Shown here piece after piece: positions 43,555-57,075 of a stretch of DNA of 64,000 bases. The stretch spans positions 31,065,966 to 31,129,965 of the forward strand of contig JACGWO010000001.1 of the NCBI GenBank assembly GCA_034509735.1, read 5' to 3'. The number at the start of each line of letters is the position of its first letter. The first letter of the stretch is position 1. A program made the translations under genes and the position numbers. The stretch comes from Sesamum alatum (Eukaryota; Streptophyta; Magnoliopsida; Lamiales; Pedaliaceae). A model generated the notes under the pieces. That model did no database searches. It was not told the origin of the DNA and was given only the letters and a program-made list of their open reading frames with translations.

Positions 43555-45608
43555 TGAATGAAAGCGGATCGGCCCGGGAACGCAGCGAAAGTGCAGTGGA
43601 GATAAAAATGTGCGGAATAACGGAATTTAAATCCCGTTGAAGGGGTGTGCCCTTTAATGTTTCCGGCATATCGGTGTATAAACGCGTAATATAAACACAT
43701 ATATAATAAATAGCGTTCATGGCATGGAATAAAAGAAGAAAAACGAGAACATAAATGTAAAATACCTTTCTCGATTTTCTACTCCGGTCGACTACATGCA
43801 TTGAGCTCCTCCCGATGTTCATCCACGCCAGGCCCAACGTAAAGACGCTCTAAATACATCCGCACTATACCGGAATCATGAGATTCATCCTCATGCTAGC
43901 AAGGAATGAATCCATGGAAGAGGAAATCAAAACCATACTATTGATTAGTGTGTTTCGATCTTTCTTTGTTTTTTCACTTAGGTCTAAACCAAGAAGAGCA
44001 CAAGGTAGGAGAAGGGAGAAGTTGGGTAAGCATGAGTTGGGCGAAAGTCCTAGAGGAAGAGAGAGCAAAATCGTCCATGCAGAGTGTTGTGCTAGAGTTG
44101 AATGATTGTATGAGATATGGAAGGGATACATAGTCTTCTAAACCATAAGGCAACTTCCACATAACTCTCCAACCTTCCATATCCTCTCCACAATTACATA
44201 CATTGAATGTGGACAATCCTACATCCATTGTATGTAGATGACTTTTGGCTCTTTCTCTATAGGAAATGTCAACCCTTGACTTAGGGGAAGCCAATTGTGG
44301 GCTAGGCATGTGCATTTGAACCGGGCTCATTCAATTCGTCCAACAAATTAATTAGATTCCCAATTACTAAATTTCTTGAACTTGTTTATATAATCCAATT
44401 AAATAGAATATCCAAAACTTTTAATTACCAAGTGAATATTTAATCCAATTAAATAATCAAGTAATCCAATTAACTCAATTTTGGATCATCTATCCAATGG
44501 ATAATTCCGCATAAATGATCCAATCATTTATACCCTTCAAGAATAAATTTAATCCAATTAAATTAATTCACCTCTTTCGGAATTAATTCAAAATTAACTT
44601 CATCACTTTCTACTGATTTGAGTGTGACTCTTTAGGTTCACCATTAGCTAGACTTGAGCATGTGTCCAACACAATTATTTTCGATTAACTAGTAACCAAA
44701 AATAGGCCGTTATCATGGGTGGCCGTCTAGCAACGGTCGATGGCACTAGAGACTAGGTGAATAATGGCATGAACATTTAGGCTCCAAGTTCCATACGGGT
44801 ATGGTCTTACTGTCAACCGTCTCCCTGCCTTAGTTTGGGGTATAGAATTGGGCGTTGGTTCCCATCCTTGACTAGGCAACTATGCTTCATAATCGAGATA
44901 CGTTTACTCTATCGATCGATGTAGGAAACCCTTTTTCTACTCAATCAATGGCTATGGCCATAGACTTTCAGAGTCTAAACCATCTTAGAGCGCATAGAAG
45001 ACATCTTGAAATCCACCGTCCTCGATACATACTCTGACTGCACTGGACAAGGTTTATAATGACCATCTTATAGAATGACCACATCTCGCTAAATCCAAGG
45101 TACAGTCTTCTTATGCACGTGACTGTCATGATTCGTCAAGTCCGAGGACTAATCCCGTACTATCGAAAATGGGACTTCCAGTTATACCGACCAAGCCTCC
45201 AAGGCTTCCATACGGCGATTCTAGCGAGTCAGTTTAGTCAGTCGACCACCTTGTCAACTAACCCACTAAAATTTCATAGACGGCCTTCGTCTGTCGTCAA
45301 GAAAACTCGGCACTCACCCAGTGAATGAAATATTTTGTGCAAGTCTCAATGGACACTCGATGCCCAGTCTCGAGGTCCTCGACTTGGAACGTTTCAAACC
45401 AACCATCAGAAGTTGGTTTCATAGCTGCCATCCAATGCGCATCCCAACTACATGGGTTATGCAATTAATCTGTGGGCATTTGTTGTGATGTTGCAACGCC
45501 GTTCAACGTTAGTAGTAAGCACCACAAGGATAATACTGTGTTATTATATATTGATGAATAGTTCCCAAAATGGCTATCCAATTGGCTTTCTAGTCACCTA
45601 TTCTAACA
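43555..45608 (-). repeat. 5' LTR of element C
   Basis: 2054 bp, TGAATGAAAGCGG...TTCTAACA, the most diverged LTR subfamily here. In place of the U3 palindrome CTGTGGCCACAG it has CTATGGCCATAG (44952-44963), still a perfect palindrome. It shares the end block 'gtcacctattctaaca' with all other LTRs. Confidence 0.88.
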
Positions 45609-46097
45609 ATATTTTTTCATTTTGCGGGAGATCTTCTAGAAGATGCCGAGGACCAACGGGCCCAGGCACCAACTGATGGGCAAGATCCTCCAGCCTCTTT
45701 TGCGGGCTGGGTATGCATGACCGAGCAACAATTGTGGATGTGGGCAGTAGGTGTCCAAAATAAGGGATGTGCCTTTGGTCTGTGCTCAAAGGCCCACAAC
45801 TCGACTACTGGACCATCACAACCTAGCCGAACGCGTACATCGACACAGCTACCACCACCGGGATGCCCAAATATAGATGATTAGCTCACGAGGATCGAGG
45901 AGATTCTCATGCATGTGAGGACAAATCTACCCATCCCTCCATTGCCTGATCGGCCCCAGCCTCTAGCTGATTGCCCAGCCCCCGACGATGATGCACAAGA
46001 TGATACGGACGCTGTTGATTGGGAGGCTGATTTAGATCAGGGATCTTTTAATTTTTTTCTTTTTTTAAGTTTTATTAAAATGCAATTTTTAAGTTAA
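45609..46097 (+). pseudogene. CACTA (En/Spm-type) transposase-associated gene, 3' part
   Basis: After an acceptor-like 'ttttgcg' the plus strand reads ...PPASFAGWVCMTEQQLWMWAVGVQNKGCAFGLCSKAHN..., the typical C-terminal 'LW..VVG..KKG...GLGS.AH' block of plant PTTA/En-Spm proteins. A stop near 45880 is followed by an acidic Pro/Asp-rich tail (DDDAQDDTDAVDWEAD) to 46097. It is the continuation of 19567-20554, separated by the 25-kb element C. Confidence 0.6.
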
Positions 46098-47109
46098 TAT
46101 TGGTTTCATTTTGTTAATTATGTTATTTAATATTTACTTGTATGTAAATTTATTTAAATATTCCAAGTGTTAGAAATTAGAAAAGATGATCAATTAAAAT
46201 GCAAAGAAATTATTCTAATAAAAATATTAAATTAATTTAAATGTAACAAAAATATTTCAAAGTAATATAAAGATTTTCTTCAAAAAAATATATTAATTTT
46301 GTACCAATTCTACTATTTATCTGGGCCCAATCCAATCTTGCATTTAATTAAGGTTAATTTAGTCCTGTATTTAATCCTAACACAAAAGTAAACGCACCCT
46401 AATAGATTTATTCTTTTATTAAGATACAAGGTTATCGTGGTCCATTGAAGTTGAATTTTCATTAAGGGGTATTTGATGATTTAATTAGTAGAGGGGCGTT
46501 TTTTATCATTTTTATAATAAAGGGGGCAAATGAATTTAACCTATTCTTTTTTTCTATCACATTTAGTATCTTGGCTCTTATACAAAACTTTCACTTTAGT
46601 CCTTTCATCTTCATTGTGTTGTGCTATTGTCTTGAAATTTCCATGCTTCAGTAGATAATCACCAACCTTATCACCCCTATCAAATCAACCTTCCTCAGCA
46701 CCCAAAAATCTTTGTCGGATTTCCCTTTCGGAACAATCAAGTAATCGCTCCTTCCCTGACGATTTGCTTAATGGCTTTCTCAAGCCACATTGTATCGTTG
46801 AGTCCACGCCATTCTCTTTTAAATTGCACAATCACATTATCAGTGTGATCACTAGAGTTCCACAAGAATGCAAACTTTAGGAGAATTCAGCCCTTTTTTC
46901 AGCAATTTGTACCTCAATTCCACCCCCTTTCTCTAGTACGTCGGGCATCCTTATCAAACAAAAGAGAAATATTCTCCATTAATCCCATCCATGGGCACAT
47001 GTAAACCTCATCCCTCAACATCTTTGACGATCTCATTATTGCTTACTACAATTTCTGAATCGATTTTATTACTGATCTACACAATATATCTTAGTAGAAC
47101 CTGATCTTA
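46098..47109. other. AT-rich stretch without recognised gene
   Basis: Positions 46098-46560 are AT-rich and fit 3' flank of the CACTA gene. On the minus strand around 46780-46880 a short frame reads FLWNSSDHTDNVIVQFKREWRGLNDT..., which I do not recognise; it is soon broken by stops. No inverted CACTA end was found. Confidence 0.35.
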
Positions 47110-47601
47110 GTCAAAGATAAGCGACCTCTAGCTTAGTCACATGCAGCGATCTCCCGAGTACTCGGTAAACTCAATCTAGTAACTTGTCCCAAACAATGAG
47201 GTCCCCAAGAAGAGAGCAAATGTCAGGCTAGCTGGGAATGTCCCCGGCGAAGACCCTCTGATGCTTAAGTCCGTACGGGTTCGAGATAGAGATAAGTGAT
47301 TTAGAGTAGTTAAAGTTGTAATAAATGCACATACCCCGTAATAAATGATAATATCAGCTATTTATAGAGCCATGTCTATGGATTTATCCAGTTCACGTGG
47401 CGTAATCCTGTAACTCTCCGCTGGAGGATCGACGGCTCCTTATAGGTCTATGTCACTAGGTCGCCGATGCGGGTCGGGTCGAGGATACCCGACCCTACTC
47501 AAAAGTGTGCATATCCTGGTGGCATTAGAAGTCATTTCTGGCCTTTTCTAGGGCATTTTTGGTAATTGTGAAATAACCCCTATCATTACTCCCCCGCCTC
47601 T
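47110..47601 (-). repeat. Possible LTR fragment, minus strand
   Basis: Contains 'gaagaccctctgatgcttaagtccg' and, on the minus strand, GGCTCTATAAATA (near 47360), an arrangement typical of plant LTR promoter regions. Ends TG/CA were not identified and there is no partner in the window, so this is a weak call. Confidence 0.35.
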
Positions 47602-49745
47602 TGAAAGATTTGTATGGCTCGGGAACGCGACAGAAGCGTAAATAAAAGAAATTTAAAACAATTTCAAAGGGGTGTTCCCTTTTAATCCCCTAGAGTTTGG
47701 TGTATTAAAAAGATCATAACAAAAGAAAAATATTCTTGAACATGTGGCTAGAGGAGGAAACGAAAATGCAATAATTTAAATCGGAACATTACCTTTTTTT
47801 GTTTCACATGTAGAACGACAACAAGCATTGATTCCCTTTTCATTCCTTTTCTGTTCACTTTAGGACGCAACTTAGAATCCCTCTAAAGATGATCCACACC
47901 ATACTACAGAATGTAGATCTAGATCTACTGCTAGGTAGGAGCTAGATCGAGGAAGAAATGAAATCGTATTACACTATTGATTAGTGTATATACGTATTTC
48001 TCTTGTTCTTCACTTGAATCTAATTCAAGGAGAACTCTAAATATGGAGAAAAAAATGGAAGAATTTTCGTTGCTTGGGAGAGGAGAAAGCAAGTTAGGAG
48101 TTGAAAAGTATATCCAAATCTTGTGTGTAGTGTAATCAAAATTACAGACAAAACAAGTTATTTAAAAAATAACTTCTACACATTATGCACAACATGTGCA
48201 CCACTACCCATCATACGAGTGAATTACTTGTGCAACCTCCCATATGTATACCTTCCATGGAGGATTTTCAACTCCTACTCAACTTGCTTTACCCCTAGAG
48301 CTTGGACTTCAAGTCATGGATCGGTTTGACCGATTTTGATTTAGTCAAATTAAATCAAGTAATCCATGTGTTTTAAAATTAATCCAATTAATTTCAAGCC
48401 TTAATTTAAATTCAAAAGTTTATTTAGTCCAATTAATATAAACATAAGCTCAAACACTAATTAATTGATCCAATCAATTAATTAAATGAGACTCAATAAA
48501 TTAATCCAACTAATTAATTTTTGGGACATCCATCCAATGGACTCTCCCAATAAATGATCCAATCATTTATATTCTCTTTAAATTAATTCAATCCAATTAA
48601 ATTAATTCGATTCATCCATAATTAGTTACAAATTAATTCCACTACTTCCATAGTGATTTGGGTGTGACTCTTTAGGTTCACCCTCAGCTAGACTTGGGCT
48701 TGTGTCCAACACAAATGATTAATTAAATCTAATTGAATTAATTGTCTCTGATTAACCATTAATCAGAAACGTCCGTCACCATTGGGTGACCGTCTAGCAA
48801 TGGTCTATGACACCAGAGACTAGGTGAATGTTGGCGTGAACATTTAGGCTTCGAATTCCATACGGGTCCAATCCTTCCGTCGACCATCTCCCAGCTTTAG
48901 TCTAGGGCATGGAATTGGGCGTCGGTTCCTATCCTGGACCAGGCAACTATGTGTCATACTCGAGACGCGTTTACTCTAATGGTCGACCTAGGGAACAATT
49001 CCCTACTCGACCAATTGCTAAGGTCGTAGACTTGAAGAGTCTAACCATTTCAGAGCGCATAGGAGACATAGCTGTCAAATACTGACAAGGGACAGATTCT
49101 CTCTTGAAACCCACCGTCCTTACTACATACTCCGACTGCACTAGACAAGGCTTATAATGACCATATCAACGACACGGTTACCTCTCGCCACATCCAAGAT
49201 ACAACCTTCATATGCATACAACTACCATGATTCTTCAAGTCCGAGGACTAATCCCGTACTATCAGAACCGGGAATACTAGTCATACCGACCAAGCCTCAA
49301 GGCTTCCATATGACGATTCCCCCAAGTCAGTTTTAGTCATTGATTACCTTGCCAACTAACCCACTAAAATTGCATAGACTACTACATCTAGCATCGATGA
49401 AACTCGCACTCACCAGTGAATGTAATACTTAGTTCAAGTCTCTATAGGACACTCGAGGCCCAGTGTCGAGGTCCTCGACTTGGAACATTTCAGACCGACC
49501 CTGAAGCAGTTGGTTTCATAGCCGACATCCTATGCGCAACTCAACTGAATGGGTTTAACCAATCGATCTGTGGGAATTTGTTGTGATAGTGAAACGCAAT
49601 TCTATGCGAGTACTAAGCACGACAAATACATTTTGACAATGATGAATACTTACTTTATCCATCAATATAATATTACTTGATAAAGGTCGACAAATAGTTC
49701 CCAGAACAACCAATCAATTAACTTTCTTGGTCACCTATTCTGACA
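47602..49745 (-). repeat. 3' LTR of element D
   Basis: 2144 bp, TGAAAGATTTG...TTCTGACA, with the lineage blocks 'ttaggttcaccctcagctagacttgg' and 'actatcagaaccgggaatac'. The U5 hairpin (near 47661) and the U3 palindrome (CTAAGGTCGTAG near 49018) are both imperfect, fitting an old copy. A reversed polypurine tract follows (49746-49761, 'aatctcccacttgacc'). Confidence 0.85.
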
Positions 49746-49761
49746 AATCTCCCACTTGACC

Positions 49762-52700
49762 ACAAAACTAATTTACCTATGTTGCTTAGAGCCTTCCGAG
49801 CATGAGCAATCTACGATAATGGCTCGGTCTTGCGGGTCTACTATATTTCTCTGTCGAAGTAAACATGGGCACTCCAACCGTTGTCGCCTCTTCCTACCAT
49901 CGCTGCCTACAAATGGTGGTTGTCTATGAAAGGAATTGTGGATCGTCCCGGGAAAAGCGCGAAATGCGGAAGCGCGTGTTATAATTAAAAATTAAAACGG
50001 AATTTAAACATGCCTTTAAATTAAAAAAACACGTTTCAAAGGGTGTGCCTTTGAAATACTTTCCCGGCATTCGGTGTATTCTCATGAACGTTATAACATA
50101 AAATAAATCATGGAGGCCATAGGGTTGAAAATTAAAGAGGGACGAAAATTTAAAACGAGACCTACCCGTTGTCGTTTTCTGTCTTCAACGGCTACACGCG
50201 TTGTTCCCCGTTTGCACCAAGATCCGTCTCTCGAGACCCTCTAATTCGTGACACACGATCCACCCCAACGTATCTTGCACGTCGTGCTAGCAACGAACAA
50301 GTGTGATATAATTTGGAGTGGAATGAATCAATAACACATTATCAATTATGGTATTGATTCATCAAGATTTCTAATGTTCCAAGAACAAAAGAATCAAGAA
50401 AACTATTTTCTTGAGAGAGAGAGAGAGGGCGGACGAGAGAGATGGGAGAGAGAGAAACCGTGTGTGTGTGTTGTGTTGTGTGTGTTGGAGTTTTCATCAT
50501 CATGTAAATTGTAAGATGCTAGGGGTTTATATAGAAGAGGAGTTTAATCCTCTTTAAACTCCTCTTTTAGAACTCTAATTTGATTAGGATTTTGACCTAA
50601 TCAAAGTCCTAGTCAAACAATGTTTTGACCTAGTCAAAACGATCCTAGCCAATCCATCTCTCCCATTAATCTCAACCGTTGATTTAATTTAATTTAATGG
50701 AAATATTTAAAACCTATTTAAATATTTCCAAGAGGCTAAAATAAATATTATTTAAGCCCATTAAATAAATCCCTTTGATAAATCCAATTTATCAATTTAA
50801 TTCCTTCTATCAAATAGAAAGAATTATTTCTCCAAGAAAAATAAAGGTCCCGATTAAATCTAATTTAATTCATTCCTTCACTCCCAATATTTAATTCCAA
50901 ATCAAATATTTTAATTGTGTGTGATAGTGTGTGTGACTCTTTAGGTTCACCATTCAGCTAGACTTGGTCGGATTCCTAGAATCCGTCCGTTTACCACTGG
51001 GTGGCATCTAAGCAACGGTCCATGGCACTAGAGACTAGGTGAAATATTCAGGGATGAACATTAGGCTCTAACAGTACGCTTGTCCTTCTGTCTTCGGTCT
51101 CATCACTTAGTGTCTAGGGCACGGATAACGCAGGTACCCATCTTGGACCTAAGTGTCGGTCTTCCTCACTAAACGCCGCAAGGGAAACCTTCCCTTCTGT
51201 TCAGTCACTGTGGCCACAGTTTAGGACAAGACCTAGAGCCATATATGAGACTCAACTCAAAACCTATTGACAGGAGACAGATCCTTTCTTGCCAAACTAC
51301 TGTCACTTTGCACACCAGGACTGCACTAGACATGGCTTAATGACTACCAAAGAGAATTCTGGCAATCTCTCACCATATCTAAGATTACAGTTCTGATGTA
51401 CAGGTAAACTCAGTAATTCCTCAAGTCAAAGGACTTGACCTGTACCGTTGGAACCGGGAATAACTCGTCAACCTTGCTGACCATGACTCAGTCTCCGTAA
51501 GACGTTCCCGCGAGTCACTCAGTTCAGCTGCGTCCTCGCATGCTAACCACTAACACTGCTTAGACGACCCTCGTCACCCGTTCGATGAAACACGACAGCA
51601 GATGCTTAGTGCAAGTCTCAAATGGATCCCGGTACCCCCCATTTTCGGGATTCCTTGACTTGGAGATTTCCGGACTGATTCGGAAGACTGAGTTCCATGG
51701 ACCTACCTCAAGCGTAGTCCCAGTCCCGAAATTGATTCTCAGTCCGTGGGCTTTGTTTGCGTAGTGAACAGATATAGAAAAGTAACACAAACAAAGTAAT
51801 GCCAAATGAAATTCACTTCTTTTATTCATCAATGATTTATCAAACACCCATTAATTGTCTAAGACATAGGTTACATATACCGCGCCAAAATTGGCTTACA
51901 TGGTCACCTATTCTAATCAGTCTAAGAATTTTCCATGGATCTGTGGAGCGATCTTGGGACCATAAGCTTTTGCAAAGCCTAGTTGTTCGCCTCCAAGGTA
52001 ACTACTGCAATCGGCTCGTGAGCACCACACCCATTCTATGGATGGTTTTCAATTCTAAACACTTCCCAAAAACGGCTTCAAGTCGCCATAGTTCGACTTC
52101 ATAATGGATGTTGGTATCTCTTGAACTTCACCAACACACTCACCATTAATCCAAATGTACATATTACTAATAGACTAAACATTATTCACATGATCTGGAA
52201 GCTATATCACTAATGCCCTCCAGAATCAACCTACACAAAGCTCATTAAGAACAACTTTTTAATTCCTTAATTTGGTATAAAGACTATTCTCATCAGTGCT
52301 ACTGCCTTCCTTGCATAAGCCAATACGTTGTTACCCCAAAGCATATACAACATATAGCCTATCACCGAAAACATTTTCATGTGCCGTACGCAAAAGACGT
52401 AGGGGAATGAAACGATCTAAGTGTTCTTCATTTCAGCCTAGCGTGATTGAGTCTTGAACAACTTAATCCTGTATAAAGGAATACAATTCTTCATGGAGAA
52501 TTGCATAAACAAACACTCCTTGTTTTAGTGTTTTCTAAAATCTTAAATTCATTCCAAATTAAATAAGGATGTTACAATCACTAAACACTTAAGCGATATA
52601 CAACGATCAAGGCCTAAAGCACACGAACAACATTATTTCATGGCGCTTACGGCAAAGATAGCGGGATGTCAAACTCTAAGATCTCATCACCTACCGTGAC

Positions 52701-54200
52701 TGAGTCTGTGAACAGACTTAACGCTGTAAAAGGAATCCAATTCCTTTTATGGAGATTGCGTAAACAACGCTCCTGTTTTAAGTGTCTTACTAAAACCTAA
52801 ATTCATTCCAAATAAATAAAGTGCTATCAAGCTAATCACTTGGAAATAAATACATCCCTCGACTTAAAGCCCGTTACTGATCGAGGTCATACTCTGTAAG
52901 TGAACTTGTAAAAAATGAATATTTCCAGTTACAAAAACTTTCAACCCAGTTTGAATTTTATATACGGAGTTAACTACATCTAATCCATGGATAATAATAA
53001 TCGTCTAAGCATTGATCCAAACCCGATGTTCAACATTCGATTCTCCTTGTAATTTTTGGGATCATAATGCCAAATTGACCTCGATCAAGCCCAGAAACCG
53101 TACCTCTCAGTAACTAAGGTGGTTCGGTTTCCCTTAAGATGACTTGGATATAGTGCAGTGGAATAATACTAATTACAAATGATCGTTTTGCATTATATGC
53201 TATTAAAACTTGCACTAATCAGACACTCAGTCTAAATTTGTCTCCACTATCCCGTATGTGACCATCCAGTACTCACACACTTGTAGGAATTCATCTTGCC
53301 AACCATTTTTTATATGGAAACTACATCATCACAAAATTAGAAAATGCATGTTCTAACTTGCATACCTTTCAAGTCGATACTAGATGGTTAAGTTAATTTA
53401 GTGAAAACACCGAACCGAACCAAAGTCCAAACAGGTTGATTTCTCCCTATAGAGACCATTCAACCGTGTCCTACAGAAGAATTCCAGCTGATGGGAATTC
53501 TATTCTCAATTTGGAATATTCAAGAACTCGCACTAAATACACGGCCCCTGATCTAATCAGAGAGGTTTATTTATTGCAAACCAATTTGGTTTCACCACTG
53601 CCAAGTCTAATTCTCCGAACCTTACACAAGTCCTTAGACTTGGAACCCTCTTATGGTACCTGTGTATAAGTAACTACGGAGTCTAAATACATTTATCCAT
53701 AGACTTTTGGCAAGCCACTTTGTCAACAAAGAAGCTTTACGGTCTCCATCTATAAGAGAGTGACTTGTAAGCATGGCCCAAAATGTTATCGCTAGATGTT
53801 TTGAATCTTCCAACTTTCCTCGTCCTAAACTAAAGGAAAAACCATGCCTAGCTTATGAATGCAAAATTCATAATTTTATCTTGATTATCCATTTTAATCA
53901 TTTGATATTGAGTTACCTGATAATCCAATTACGGGAATAATGTTTAGGATGCTTATGTATCACTAGCAGGCAAGAAAGCCATCTTTGTCAAATAAAGCAT
54001 TTAATTGATCAAATGTATGTAATTAAAATTGTCCAGACAATACATAAAAACATCCTTCGATCATGCTAGGTTATATATTTCCTATTAAAACTCTATCCTA
54101 ACATGACCGTTGTTATGCCTAAACCTAACTAGTCCTAGTCTTTTCAAAGCAATGGCCCTGCCATCGCTAAAGCCTTAGGACCTGTCTTGGCTTTCTAACT
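49762..54200 (-). pseudogene. pol: Decayed copia pol of element D
   Basis: About 2.4 kb of minus-strand pol sequence around the solo LTR 49927-51919. Position between the polypurine tract and a recognisable gag zinc-knuckle region (54340-54420), and block similarity to element B, support the call; no frame of useful length remains. Treat the domain limits as approximate. Confidence 0.6.
49927..51919 (-). mobile_element. Solo LTR with GTCTA duplication
   Basis: 1993 bp, TGAAAGG...TTCTAATCA (one extra T in the usual TTCTAACA end), with an exact 5-bp duplication GTCTA (49922-49926 and 51920-51924). It is the closest relative here of the complete copia's LTR: shared 'gatcgtcccgggaaaagcgcg' and hairpin TTTCAAAGG/CCTTTGAAA near 50034. 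Many single-base run-length differences. A solo LTR formed by recombination, inside pol of element D. Confidence 0.93.
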
Positions 54201-54588
54201 TCATCACCACTGGCAAACCATTCGCAAGATTAATGATAACTGGTATCGCATATACCAAAGAATAGATACAATAAATCATGTTGGTACCAATTCCGAATGT
54301 ACCTCATTGGAGAGGAGCTTCCCGACACTCCTTTTCCTATGTCCCCTTTTTGCGGCAGTTAATGTACACATCGTTTGAATCGGACTTTGACTATGGAACC
54401 TTCTTCCTCTTTCCTTTTACCTCCCCCAGTGTTGTGTAAACAGGATCCGCGAAGTGCTAGCAACGGCTGATTTGGTCTTAGCTTGTTACGCTCCCAACGT
54501 CCGACACCTTGCCTTTCGCTTATGAGGTTGAACGCCTCTCCCACTAATACCGCCGGTGCAGAATTTTCAATCTATTGGCTCGTACCAG
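54201..54588 (-). pseudogene. gag: Gag remnant of element D, zinc-knuckle part
   Basis: Colinear with 25780-26150 of element C (shared 'cattggagaggagctt' and 'cggcagttaatg.acac' blocks). On the minus strand it includes a damaged knuckle and a basic linker. It continues at 56599 after the solo LTR. Confidence 0.65.
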
Positions 54589-56598
54589 TGAAAGCCTAGG
54601 GAAGCGTGTGGATTGGCCCGGGAGTAGAAGGTAATGCGGAAGCGCGGTATAATTAAAATTTGCAGAATTTAAACATGCATAAACGATATAGAATTAAACA
54701 CGTTCAAGGGGTGTTCCTTGAATCTCCCAGGGCGTTCGGTGTATCTCATGAATAATAAAATTATACATAGTTTTCATGGAGGCGTTAGGGTTTAAAGAAA
54801 AGGGAGAAAACATTAAACCGAAATACCTATCGATTGTCGTTTTTGTCTTCAAGCCGCTACTCGCGTTGTTCCACATTTTGCTCCAAGATGGCTTTGAGGC
54901 CCTCGTAATCGTACAACGCAATCCGCCCAACAGTATCTTGCTCCTCGTGCTAGCGAAAGAACAAGTGGTATATGTATTTGGAGAGGACAGATTTGATCAA
55001 AAACGCTATTAATTAACGAGGATCAAACCTCCCTATTGTTTATTGTATAACAAACAAAAGAAAATAGAGGAAGAAGAGAGGGAATGGCCGAGAGATGAGG
55101 GAGGGAGTCGGCGTAATATGTGTTGTGTGTGTGTTTGGAATTTTATCATCTCTTCTAAGAGAACACCTAAGAGTATTTATGAGGAGGAATCCTATTCCTC
55201 TTCTATTCCTAATCTTTTGAAGCTCCTCCTTTGAATAGATTTGACCTAGTCAAAATCCTAAGTCAACATCTTAAGCTTCTTGGTCAACAATCTTGCCATT
55301 GATTCTCTCTTTAATCTCACCATTGATATAATTTAATGCGAATATTTAAATCTTTATTTAAGTAGTCCTAAAAGCAATAAATAATATATCCAAATATAAA
55401 TATTATTTCCAAGCCCATTAAATTAATTTTCAATAAATCTAATTTAGAATTAAATTCCTTCATCTTAATAAAAGGAATAATTTCTTTCCCAAGAAAAGAA
55501 GGACCTGAATTAAATCCAATTTAATCATTCCATTTCTTCCAAATATTTTAATTCCAAATAAATAACGTCATGTGTGCGGATTGGTGTGTGACTCTTTAGG
55601 TTCACCTCAGCTAGACTTGGTTGGTATTCCTAAGAATCCGCCCGTCACCATGGATGGTTTGTCTAGCAACGGTCCATGGCACTAGAGATTAGGTGAATAT
55701 GCGTGGGGATGAACATTTAGGCTCTACAGTACATCTTAATCATTCCGTCTACAGGTCTCACCACTTAGTGTTAGGCACGGATTATGTTAGGTACCCTTTT
55801 GGACCTAAAAGTGTCGATCCTATCCTTTACAAACGCCGCAGTGAAGAATTTCCCTTCTTGTCAGTTACTGTGGCCACAGATTTTAGGGACAAGAACACAC
55901 AGAGTATTGTGAGACACAACCTGTCAACACCCTTTTGAAGGAGACAGATCCTTTCATTGACTAACTGTCACGTTGTACACTGTGGCTGCACTAGATATGC
56001 GCTTATGACTACTTTAACTGCATTTAGCAATCTCTCACATACTAGATACTAGTCTCGATTTTACCAAGGTCAATTCAGGCAATTCCTCAAGTTAAAGGGA
56101 CTTGACCTGTACCGGTTGGAAACGGGAACTCAACGTCCATAACCTAGCCGAACCCTACTCAAAGGTCCTCCGTAAGACGTTCCCCCGAGTCACCTTCAGT
56201 CAAGCTACTTTCTCAAGCAGGCCGACCACTACACTGGTTAGAAACGACCCTCGTAACCGTCGATGAACACGACATCAGATGCTTAGTGCAAGTCCTCAAG
56301 TGGAATCTCGTACCCATTTTCGAGATTCCTTGACTTGGAGATTTCAGATGATCGGTGCGAACTGATTTCAAATGGACACTACCTCCAATGCGTAGTCCCA
56401 GTCTGAAATGTGATTTCAGTTGTGGGCTTTGGTTTGTGTAGCGACAGTTATATAAACAGATAAAATGAACACAACAAAGTATGCGCCAAATGAATTTCGC
56501 TTTCCCTATTCAATCAAGGTTTTAAAAACTTCGAATTGTTCAAACATAGGTTACATATTCGCCTACCAAGATTGGCTACATGGTCAGCTATTTTAACA
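54589..56598 (-). mobile_element. Solo LTR in gag of element D
   Basis: 2010 bp, TGAAAGCCTAGG...TTTTAACA, more diverged than the other solo LTRs. It keeps CTGTGGCCACAG (near 55867), a weakened hairpin GTTCAAGGG-GTGT-TCCTTGAAT (near 54702) and TTGAC boxes (near 55240). The flanks (ACCAG / CGCGG) no longer match, so it is older. Confidence 0.82.
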
Positions 56599-57075
56599 CG
56601 CGGACCAACATATTCATCAACTCATGAAAGATCTTCGAGCAAGCCTTCATTGTAGTAGTCGAAAATAATATTGGTCGAAGGAGGTAGGAAGGACTGAAGG
56701 ATCACGTCGATGTACGTCTATTTTTCAAGATCAACTCGCAATGTCTTTGAGCTTCTTCACAAGGGATAGCATCATCACTCCAATGCTCTTGTACAGATGA
56801 CCCTTCTATCATCTTAGCTCCGAAAAATGCCTTCATTGCAGCGTAATCTAAACATTGCAAGGTCCAGAGACCGCAGAGATATCTTTGCGAACAGAAACAT
56901 AATTCGAGCCTATCATCTCCCCTTTGTACCTGCCTTTGGATCTCGTTACTTCATCGAGGCCAGTACGATGCTGTGGACCTGTCGGTGGTCAGCATGCAAC
57001 TTCTCAAAACGCACAAGTGTTCTTGAGGCGTTGACCTATCCGGCAAGGTCTAAGGAAATATCCTTACATCCTAAA
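56599..57075 (-). pseudogene. gag: Gag remnant of element D, central part
   Basis: Continues 'gaccaacatattcatcaactcatg', matching 26153-26180 in element C, through 'ggatcacgtcgatgtacgtc' and 'cgaggccagtacgatgctg' (compare 10334-10360 in element B). Similarity is lost near 57075. Confidence 0.7.

Larger units (their letters stand above)
20555..45608 (-). mobile_element. Copia element C, degenerate, host of nested insertions
   Basis: A minus-strand element bounded by LTR sequence at 20555 (TGAAGGAAAGC) and at 45608 (TTCTAACA). A gag remnant is split at the MULE, and leader, primer site (43541-43552) and full 5' LTR (43555-45608) remain. The 3' LTR is reduced to two pieces (20555-20814 and 25691-25770), and pol is lost. 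Two independent insertions expand it: the composite at 20815-25685 and the MULE at 26484-41531. It splits a CACTA-like gene. Flanking 5-mers GGGTT and ATATT do not match. Confidence 0.72.
47602..57075 (-). mobile_element. Copia element D, 5'-truncated, with two solo LTRs inside
   Basis: A minus-strand element: 3' LTR 47602-49745, reversed polypurine tract, decayed pol (49762-54200, interrupted by a solo LTR 49927-51919), and gag (about 54200-57075, interrupted by a solo LTR 54589-56598). Sequence similarity ends near 57075 within gag, so the N-terminal gag, leader and 5' LTR are absent. Frames are destroyed throughout. Confidence 0.75.

Noticed and set aside
20550..45613. Target duplication for element C
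   Set aside because: GGGTT and ATATT do not match; the outer limits are supported by LTR ends and by the split CACTA gene only.
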